From the NCBI RefSeq assembly GCF_051014685.1, contig NW_027478790.1:124001-188000 (forward strand): 64,000 nt of DNA. Reading direction: 5' to 3'. The notes under the pieces are model-generated. The model was not told the DNA's origin. It saw only the letters and a program-made list of their open reading frames with translations, and ran no database searches. Source of the DNA: Ptiloglossa arizonensis. Lineage: Eukaryota > Arthropoda > Insecta > Hymenoptera > Colletidae. The translations under genes and the position numbers were made by a program. Position 1 is the first letter of the stretch. Each line of letters begins with the position of its first letter. Of the stretch, positions 51,539 through 62,100 are shown in pieces.

Positions 51539-54500
51539 CTGTTGCTTCTGAAAGTAGAAACTCGCCCGATTACAACGGTATTCGTACTTTTCCCCTAGGC
51601 CGTTCCAGTTATTCGTTTCGAGCATCAGAACTGCGAAAATTTTGAGTTTCTCAAGCGTTCCTTACCTCCAAACTGCCATATCTCGCGAACGGATTGACCA
51701 ATCCGCAAAATTTCTGTTGCATCTGAAAGTAGAGACTCGCCCGATTACAACGGTATATGTAGTTTTCCCCTAGGCCGTTCCAGTTATTCGTCTCGAGCAA
51801 CAGAACTGCGAAAATTTTGAGTTTCTCAAGCGTTTCTTACTTCCAAACTACCATGTCTCGCGAACGGATTCACCAATCCGCAAAATTTCTGTTGCTTCTG
51901 AAAGTAGAAACTCGCCCGATTACAACGGTATGCGTACTTTTCCCCTAGGCCGTTCCAGTTATTCATTTCGAGCATCAGAACTGCGAAAATTTTGAGTTTC
52001 TCAAGCGTTTCTTACTTCCAAACTACCATGTCTCGCGAACGGATTCACCAACCCGCAAAATTTCTGTTGCTTCTGAAAGTAGAAACTCGCCCGATTACAA
52101 CGGTATGCGTACTTTTCCCCTAGGCCGTTCCAGTTATTCATTTCGAGCATCAGAACTGCGAAAATTTTGAGTTTCTCAAGCGTTTCTTACCTCCAAACTG
52201 CCATATCTCGCGAACGGATTGACCAATCCGCAAAATTTCTGTTGCGTCTGAAAGTAGAGACTCGCCAGATTACAACGGTGTGTGTAGTTTTCCCCTAGGC
52301 CGTTCCAGTTATTCGTTCCGAGCATTAGAACTGCGAAAATTTTGAGTTTCTCAAGCGTTTCTTACCTCCAAACTGCCATATCTCGCGAACGGATTGACCA
52401 ATCCGCAAAATTTCTGTTGCGTCTGAAAGTAGAAACTCGCCCGATTACAACGGTGTGCGTACTATTCCCCTAGGCCGTTCTAGTTACTCGTTTCGAGCAT
52501 CAGAACTGCGAAAATTTTGAGTTTCTCAAGCGTTTCTTACATCCAAACTGCCATATCTCGCGAACGGATTGATCAATCCGCAAAATTTCTGTTGCATCTG
52601 AAAGTAGAAACTCGCCCGATTACAACGGTATGCGTACTATTCCCCTAGGCCGTTCTAGTTACTCGTTTCGAGCATCAGAACTGCGAAAATTTTCAGTTTC
52701 TCAAGCGTTTCTTACATCCAAACTGCCATATCTCGCGAACGGATTGATCAATCCGCCAAATTTCTGTTGCATCTGAAAGTAGAAACTCGCCCGATTACAA
52801 CGGTAGGTGTAGTTTTCCCCTAGGCCGTTCCAGTTATTCATTTCGAGCATCAGAACTGCGAAAATTTTGAGTTTCTCAAGCGTTTCTTACATCCAAACTG
52901 CCATATCTCGCGAACGGATTGATCAATCCGCAAAATTTCTGTTGCATCTGAAAGTAGAAACTCGCCCGATTACAACGGTATGCGTACTATTCCCCTAGGC
53001 CGTTCTAGTTACTCGTTTCGAGCATCAGAACTGCGAAAATTTTCAGTTTCTCAAGCGTTTCTTACATCCAAACTGCCATATCTCGCGAACGGATTGATCA
53101 ATCCGCCAAATTTCTGTTGCATCTGAAAGTAGAAACTCGCCCGATTACAACGGTAGGTGTAGTTTTCCCCTAGGCCGTTCCAGTTATTCATTTCGAGCAT
53201 CAGAACTGCGAAAATGTTGAGTTTCTCAAGCGTTTCTTACCTCCAAACTGCCATATCTCGCGAACGGATTGACCAATCCGCAAAATTTCGGTTGCTTCTG
53301 AAAGTAGAAACTCGCCCGATTACAACGGTATGCGTACTTCTCCCCTAGGCCGTACTAGTTATTCGTTTCAAGCATCAGAACTGCGCAAATTTTGAGTTTC
53401 TCAAGCGTTTCTTACCTTCAAACTGCCATATCTCGCGAACGGAACGATCAATCCGCAAAATTTCTGTTGCATCTGAAAGTAGACACTCGCCCGATTACAA
53501 CGGTATGCGTACTTCTCCTCTAGGCCGTTCTAGTCATTCGTTTCGAGCATCAGAACTGCGAAAATTTCGAGTTTCTCAAGCGTTTCTTGCATCCAAACTG
53601 CCATATCTCGCGAACGGATTGACCGATCCGCAAAATTTCTGTTGCATCTGAAAGTAGAAACCCGCCCGATTGCAACGGTATCCCCACTATTCCCCTAGGC
53701 CGATCTAGTTATTCGTTTCAAGCATCAGAACTGCGCAAATTTTGAGTTTCTCAAGCGTTTCTTACCTTCAAACTGCCATATCTCGCGAACGGATTGACCG
53801 ATCCGCAAAATTTCTGTTGCATCTTAAAGTAGGGACTCGCCCGATTACAACGGTATGTGTAGTTTTCCCCTAGGCCGTTCCAGTTATTCGTTTCGAGCAT
53901 CAGAACTGCGAAAATTTCGAGTTTCTCTAGCGTTTCTTACATCCAAACTGCCATATCTCGCGAACGGATTGATCAATCCGCAAAATTTCTGTTGCATCTA
54001 AAAGTAGAAACTCGCCCGATTACAACGGTATGCGCACTTTTCCCCTAGGCGGTTCTAGTTATTCGTTTCGAGCATCAGAACTGCCAAAATTTTGACTTTC
54101 TCAAGCGTTTCTTACCTCCAAACTGCCATATCTCGCGAACGGATTGACCAATCCGCAAAATTTCTGTTGCATCTGAAAGTAGAAACTCGCCCGATTACAA
54201 CGGTAGGTGTAGTTTTCCCCTAGGCCGTTCTAGTTATTCGTTTCGAGCATCAGAACTGCGAAAATATTGAGTTTCTCAAGCGTTTCTTACCTCCAAACTG
54301 CCATATCTCGCGAACGGATTGACCAATCCGCAAAATTTCTGTTGCATCTGAAAGTAGAAACTCGCCCGATTACAACGGTATGCCCACTTTTCCCCTAGGC
54401 CGTTCTAGTTATTCGTTTCAAGCATCAGAACTGCGCAAATTTTGAGTTTCTCAAGCGTTTCTTACCTTCAAACTGCCATATCTCGCGAACGGAACGATCA

Positions 54501-55923
54501 ATCCGCAAAATTTCTGTTGCATCTGAAACTAGACACTCGCCCGATTACAACGGCATGCGTACTTCTCCCCTAGGCCGTTCTAGTCATTCGTTTCGAGCAT
54601 CAGAACTGCGAAAATATTGAGTTTCTCAAGCGTTTCTTACCTCCAAACTGCCATATCTCGCGAACGGATTGACCAATCCGCAAAATTTCTGTTGCATCTG
54701 AAAGTAGAAACTCGCCCGATTACAACGGTATGCCCACTTTTCCCCTAGGCCGTTCTAGTTATTCGTTTCAAGCATCAGAACTGCGCAAATTTTGAGTTTC
54801 TCAAGCGTTTCTTACCTTCAAACTGCCATATCTCGCGAACGGAACGATCAATCCGCAAAATTTCTGTTGCATCTGAAACTAGACACTCGCCCGATTACAA
54901 CGGCATGCGTACTTCTCCTCTAGGCCGTTCTAGTCATTCGTTTCGAGCATCAGAACTGCGAAAATTTCGAGTTTCTCAAGCGTTTCTTGCATCCAAACTG
55001 CCATATCTCGCGAACGGATTGACCGATCCGCAAAATTTCTGTTGCATCTGAAAGTAGAAACTCGCCCGATTACAACGGTATCCCCACTTTTCCCCTAGGC
55101 CGTTCTAGTTATTCGTTTCAAGCATCAGAACTGCGCAAATTTTGAGTTTCTCAAGCGTTTCTTACCTTCAAACTGCCATATCTCGCGAACGGATTGACCG
55201 ATCCGCAAAATTTCTGTTGCATCTGAAAGTAGAAACTCGCCCGACTACAACGGTATGCGCACTTTTCCCCTTGGCCGTTCTAGTTATTCGTTTCAAGCAT
55301 CAGAACTGCGCAAATTTTGAGTTTCTCAAGCGTTTCTTACCTCCAAACTGCCATATCTCGCGAACGGATTGACCAATCCGCAAAATTTCTGTTGCATCTG
55401 AAAGTAGAAACTCGCCCGATTACAACGGTAGGTGTAGTTTTCCCCTAGGCCGTTCTAGTTACTCGTTTCGAGCATCAGAACTGCGAAAATTTTGAGTTTC
55501 TCAAGCGTTTCTTACCTCCAAACTGCCATATCTCGCGAACGGATTGACCAATCCGCAAAATTTCTGTTGCATCTGAAAGTAGAAACTCGCCCGATTACAA
55601 CGGTACGTGTAGTTTTCCCCTAGGCCGTTCTAGTTATTCGTTTCGAGCATCAGACTGCGAATATTTTGAGTTTCTCAAGCGTTTCTTATCTCCAAACTGC
55701 CATATCTCGCGAACGAATTGACCAATCCGCAAAATTTCTGTTGCATCTGAAAGTAGAAACTCGCCCGATTACAACGGTATGCCTACTTTCCCCTAGGCCG
55801 TACTAGTTACTCGTTTCGAGCATCAGAACTGCGAAAATTTTGAGTTTCTCAAGCGTTTCTTACCTCCAAACTGCCATATCTCGCGAACGGATTGACCAAT
55901 CCGCAAAATTTCTGTTGCATCTG
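51539..55923 (+). repeat. Long-range duplication G, copy 2
   Basis: This copy is collinear with 43316-47700. Relative to copy 1 it lacks one monomer near 53.8 kb (CATCTTAAAGTAGGG follows directly after the GACCGATCC monomer). It has three extra monomers by 54.9 kb (CGGCATGCG occurs twice, near 54552 and 54901). It then lacks two by 55.3 kb, restoring register. A substitution in the dyad (GCGAACGAATTGACC near 55711) is private to this copy. Confidence 0.9.
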
Positions 55924-58900
55924 AAACTAGACACTCGCCCGATTACAACGGCATGCGTACTTCTCCCCTAGGCCGTTGTAGTCATTCGTTTCGAGCATCA
56001 GAACTGCGAAAATATTGAGTTTCTCAAGCGTTTCTTACCTCCAAACTGCCATATCTCGCGAACGGATTGACCAATCCGCAAAATTTCTGTTGCATCTGAA
56101 AGTAGAAACTCGCCCGATTACAACGGTATGCGCACTTTTCCCCTAGGCCGTTCTAGTTATTCGTTTCGAGCATCAGAACTGCGAAAGTTTTGAGTTTCTC
56201 AAGCGTTTCTTATCTGCAAACTGCCATATCTCGCGAACGGATTGATCAATCCGCAAAATTTCTGTTGCATCTGAAAGTAGAAACTCGCCCGATTACAACG
56301 GTATGCCCACTTTTCCCCTAGGCCGTTCTAGTTATTCGTTTCAAGCATCAGAACTGCGCAAATTTTGAGTTTCTCAAGCGTTTCTTACCTTCAAACTGCC
56401 ATATCTCGCGAACGGAACGATCAATCCGCAAAATTTCTGTTGCATCTGAAAGTAGACACTCGCCCGATTACAACGGTATGCGTACTTCTCCTCTAGGCCG
56501 TTCTAGTCATTCGTTTCGAGCATCAGAACTGCGAAAATTTCGAGTTTCTCAAGTGTTTCTTGCATCCAAACTGCCATATCTCGCGAACGGATTGACCGAT
56601 CCGCAAAATTTCTGTTGCATCTGAAAGTAGAAACTCGCCCGATTACAACGGTACGTGTAGTTTTCCCCTAGGCCGTTCTAGTTACTCGTTTCGAGCATCA
56701 GAACTGCGAAAATTTTGAGTTTCTCAAGCGTTTCTTACCTCCAAACTGCCATATCTCGCGAACGGATTGACCAATCCGCAAAATTTCTGTTGCATCTGAA
56801 AGTAGAAACTCGCCCGATTACAACGGTACGTGTAGTTTTCCCCTAGGCCGTTCTAGTTATTCGTTTCGAGCATCAGACTGCGAATATTTTGAGTTTCTCA
56901 AGCGTTTCTTATCTCCAAACTGCCATATCTCGCGAACGGATTGACCAATCCGCAAAATTTCTGTTGCATCTGAAAGTAGAAACTCGCCCGATTACAACGG
57001 TATGCCTACTTTCCCCTAGGCCGTACTAGTTACTCGTTTCGAGCATCAGAACTGCGAAAATTTTGAGTTTCTCAAGCGTTTCTTACCTCCAAACTGCCAT
57101 ATCTCGCGAACGGATTGACCAATCCGCAAAATTTCTGTTGCATCTGAAAGTAGAAACTCGCCCGACTACAACGGTATGCGCACTTTTCCCCTTGGCCGTT
57201 CCAGTTACTCGTTTCGAGCATCAGAACTGCGAAAATTTTGAGTTTCTCAAGCGTTTCTTATCTCCAAACAGCCATATATCGCGAACGGATTGATCAATCC
57301 GCAAAATTTCTGTTGCATCTGAAAGTAGAAACTCGCCCGATTACAACGGTATGCGCACTTTTCCCCTAGGCCGTTCTAGTTATTCGTTTCGAGCATCAGA
57401 ACTGCGAAAGTTTTGAGTTTCTCAAGCGTTTCTTATCTGCAAACTGCCATATCTCGCGAACGGATTGATCAATCCGCAAAATTTCTGTTGCATCTGAAAG
57501 TAGAAACTCGCCCGATTACAACGGTATGCCCACTTTTCCCCTAGGCCGTTCTAGTTATTCGTTTCAAGCATCAGAACTGCGCAAATTTTGAGTTTCTCAA
57601 GCGTTTCTTACCTTCAAACTGCCATATCTCGCGAACGGAACGATCAATCCGCAAAATCTCTGTTGCATCTGAAAGTAGACACTCGCCCGATTACAACGGT
57701 ATGCGTACTTCTCCTCTAGGCCGTTCTAGTCATTCGTTTCGAGCATCAGAACTGCGAAAATTTCGAGTTTCTCAAGTGTTTCTTGCATCCAAACTGCCAT
57801 ATCTCGCGAACGGATTGACCGATCCGCAAAATTTCTGTTGCATCTGAAAGTAGAAACTCGCCCGATTACAACGGTACGTGTAGTTTTCCCCTAGGCCGTT
57901 CTAGTTATTCGTTTCGAGCATCAGACTGCGAATATTTTGAGTTTCTCAAGCGTTTCTTATCTCCAAACTGCCATATCTCGCGAACGGATTGACCAATCCG
58001 CAAAATTTCTGTTGCATCTGAAAGTAGAAACTCGCCCGATTACAACGGTATGCCTACTTTCCCCTAGGCCGTTCCAGTTATTCGTTTCGAGCATCAGAAC
58101 TGCGAAAATTTCGAGTTTCTCTAGCGTTTCTTACAGCCAAACTGCCATATCTCGCGAACGGATTGATCAATCCGCAAAATTTCTGTTGCATCTGAAAGTA
58201 GAAACTCGCCCGATTACAACGGTATGCGCACTTTTCCCCTAGGCGGTTCTAGTTATTCGTTTCGAGCATCAGAACTGCCAAAATTTTGAGTTTCTCAAGC
58301 GTTTCTTACATCCAAACTGCCATATCTCGCGAACGGATTGATCAATCCGCAAAATTTCTGTTGCATCTGAAAGTAGAAACTCGCCCGATTACAACGGTAG
58401 GTGTAGTTTTCCCCTAGGCCGTTCCAGTTATTCGTTTCGAGCATCAGAACTGCGAAAATTTTGAGTTTCTCAAGCGTTTCTTACCTCCAAACTACCATAT
58501 CTCGCGAACGGATTGACCAATCCGCAAAATTTCCATTGCATCTGAAAGTAGAAACTCGCCCGATTACAACGGTAGGTGTAGTTTTCCCCTAGGCCGTTCT
58601 AGTTATTCGTTTCGAGCATCAGAACTGCGAAAATTTTGAGTTTCTCAAGCGTTTCTTACTTCCAAACTGCCACATCTCGCGAACGGATCGACCAATCCGC
58701 AAAATTTCTGTTGCATCTGAAAGTAGAAACTCGCCCGATTACAACGGTATGTGTAGTTTTCCCCTAGGCGGTTCTAGTTATTCGTTTCGAGCATCAGAAC
58801 TGCGAAAATTTTGTGTTTCTCAAGCGTTTCTTGCATCCAAACTGCCATATCTCGCGAACGGATTGACCGATCCGCAAAATTTCTGTTGCATCTGAAAGTA

Positions 58901-59100
58901 GAAACTCGCCCGATTACAACGGTATGCCCACTTTTCCCTTAGGCCGTCCTAGTTATTCGTTTCAAGCATCAGAACTGCGAAAATTTTGAGTTTCTCAAGC
59001 GTTTCTTACATCCAAACGGCCATATCTCGCGAACGGATTGACCAATCCGCAAAATTTCTGTTGCTTCTGAAAGTAGAAACTCGCCCGATTACAACGGTAT
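55924..59100 (+). repeat. Satellite domain G3 with seven-monomer and longer repeats
   Basis: Marks recur at an offset of 1223 bp (seven monomers minus 2 bp): CATCAGACTGCG at 55648 and 56871, GCGAAAGTTTTG at 56181 and 57404. The block beginning at 57063 repeats 47617 and precedes the one at 62307. The part after 58.22 kb matches 48.6 kb. Private variants include CGCAAAATCTCTG near 57655 and TTACAGCC near 58131. Confidence 0.85.
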
Positions 59101-62100
59101 GCGTACTTCTCCCCTAGGCCGTTCTAGTCATTCGTTTCGAGCATCAGAACTGCGAAAATATTGAGTTTCTCAAGCGTTTCTTACCTCCAAACTGCCATAT
59201 CTCGCGAACGGATTGACCAATCCGCAAAATTTCTGTTGCATCTGAAAGTAGAAACTCGCCCGATTACAACGGTATGCCCACCTTTCCCCTAGGCCGTTCT
59301 AGTTATTCGTTTCAAGCATCAGAACTGCGCAAATTTTGAGTTTCTCAAGCGTTTCTTACCTTCAAACTGCCATATCTCGCGAACGGAACGATCAATCCGC
59401 AAAATTTCTGTTGCATCTGAAACTAGACACTCGCCCGATTACAACGGTATGCGTACTTCTCCTCTAGGCCGTTCTAGTCATTCGTTTCGAGCATCAGAAC
59501 TGCGAAAATTTCAAGTTTCTCAAGCGTTTCTTGCATCCAAACTGCCATATCTCGAGAACGGATTGACCGATCCGCAAAATTTCTGTTGCATCTGAAAGTA
59601 CAAACTCGCCCGATTACAACGGTATCCCCACTTTTCCCCTAGGCCGTTCTAGTTATTCGTTTCAAGCATCAGAACTGCGCAAATTTTGAGTTTCTCAAGC
59701 GTTTCTTACCTTCAAACTGCCATATCTCGCGAACGGATTGACCGATCCGCAAAATTTCTGTTGCATCTGAAAGTAGAAACTCGCCCGACTACAACGGTAT
59801 GCGCACTTTTCCCCTTGGCCGTTCTAGTTATTCGTTTCAAGCATCAGAACTGCGCAAATTTTGAGTTTCTCAAGCGTTTCTTACCTCCAAACTGCCATAT
59901 CTCGCGTACGGATTGACCAATCCGCAAAATTTCTGTTGCATCTGAAAGTAGAAACTCGCCCGATTACAACGGTAGGTGTAGTTTTCCTCTAGGCCGTTCT
60001 AGTTACTCGTTTCGAGCATCAGAACTGCGAAAATTTTGAGTTTCTCAAGCGTTTCTTACCTCCAAACTGCCATATCTCGCGAACGGATTGAACAATCCGC
60101 AAAATTTCTGTTGCATCTGAAAGTAGAAACTCGCCCGATTACAACGGTACGTGTAGTTTTCCCCTAGGCCGTTCTAGTTATTCGTTTCGAGCATCAGACT
60201 GCGAATATTTTGAGTTTCTCAAGCGTTTCTTATCTCCAAACTGCCACATCTCGCGAACGGATTGACCAATCCGCAAAATTTCTGTTGCATCTGAAAGTAG
60301 AAACTCGCCCGATTACAACGGTATGCCTACTTTCCCCTAGGCCGTACTAGTTACTCGTTTCGAGCATCAGAACTGCGAAAATTTTGAGTTTCTCAAGCGT
60401 TTCTTACCTCCAAACTGCCATATCTCGCGAACGGATTGACCAATCCGCAAAATTTCTGTTGCATCTGAAAGTAGAAACTCGCCGGACTACAACTGTATGC
60501 GCACTTTTCCCCTAGGCCGTTCTAGTTATTCGTTTCAAGCATCAGAACTGCGCAAATTTTGAGTTTCTCAAGCGTTTCTTACCTCCAAACTGCCATATCT
60601 CGCGAACGGATTGACCAATCCGCAAAATTTCTGTTGCATCTGAAAGTAGAAACTCGCCCGATTACAACGGTAGGTGTAGTTTTCCCCTAGGCCGTTCTGG
60701 TTACTCGTTTCGAGGATCAGAACTGCGAAAATTTTGAGTTTCTCAAGCGTTTCTTACCTCCAAACTGCCATCTCTCGCGAACGGATTGACCAATCCGCAA
60801 AATTTCTGTTGCATCTGAAAGTAGAAACTCGCGCGATTACAACGGTACGTGTAGTTTTCCCCTAGGCCGTTCTAGTTATTCGTTTCGAGCATCAGAACTG
60901 CGAAAATTTCGAGTTTCTCAAGCGTTTCTTGCATCCAAACTGCCATATCTCGCGAACGGATTGACCAATCCGCAAAATTTCTGTTGCATCTGAAAGTAGA
61001 AACTCGCCCGATTACAACGGTATGTGTAGTTTTCCCCTAGGCCGTTCCAGTTATTCGTTTCGAGCATCAGAACTGCGAAAATTTTGAGTTTCTCAAGCGT
61101 TTCTTACCTCCAAACTGCCATATCTCGCGAACGGATTGACCAATCCGCAAAATTTCTGTTGCATCTGAAAGTAGAAACTCGCCCGATTACAACGGTATGC
61201 GCACTTTTCCCCTAGGCCGTTCTAGTTATTCGTTTCAAGCATCAGAACTGCGCAAATTTTGAGTTTCTCAAGCGTTTCTTACCTTCAAACTGCCATATCT
61301 AGCGAACGGAACGATCAATCCGCAAAATTTCTGTTGCATCTGAAAGTAGACACTCGCCCGATTACAACGGTATGCGTACTTCTCCTCTAGGCCGTTCTAG
61401 TCATTCGTTTCGAGCATCAGAACTGCGAAAATTTCGAGTTTCTCAAGCGTTTCTTGCATCCAAACTGCCATATCTCGCGAACGGATTGACCGATCCGCAA
61501 AATTTCTGTTGCATCTGAAAGTAGAAACTCGCCCGATTACAACGGTATCCCCACTTTTCCCCTAGGCCGTTCTAGTTATTCGTTTCAAGCATCAGAACTG
61601 CGCAAATTTTGAGTTTCTCAGGCGTTTCTTACCTTCAAACTGCCATATCTCTCGAACGGATTGACCGATCCGCAAAATTTCTGTTGCATCTGAAAGTAGA
61701 AACTCGCCCGACTACAACGGTATGCGCACTTTTCCCCTAGGCCGTTCTAGTTATTCGTTTCAAGCATCAGAACTGCGCAAATTTTGAGTTTCTCAAGCGT
61801 TTCTTACCTTCAAACTGCCATATCTCGCGAACGGATTGACCAATCCGCAAAATTTCTGTTGCATCTGAAAGTAGAAACTCGCCCGATTACAACGGTAGGT
61901 GTAGTTTTCCCCTAGGCCGTTCTAGTTACTCGTTTCGAGCATCAGAACTGCGAAAATTTTGAGTTTCTCAAGCGTTTCTTACCTCCAAACTGCCATATCT
62001 CGCGAACGGATTGACCAATCCGCAAAATTTCTGTTGCATCTGAAAGTAGAAACTCGCCCGATTACAACGGTACGTGTAGTTTTCCCCTAGGCCGTTCTAG

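Noticed and set aside
61180..61196. CENP-B-box-like site on the minus strand (reverse complement of GCCCGATTACAACGGTA)
   Set aside because: It matches 7 of the 9 fixed bases of the mammalian CENP-B box, but both mismatches fall in the essential TTCG part. A match this good is expected about once in every two monomer-sized random sequences.
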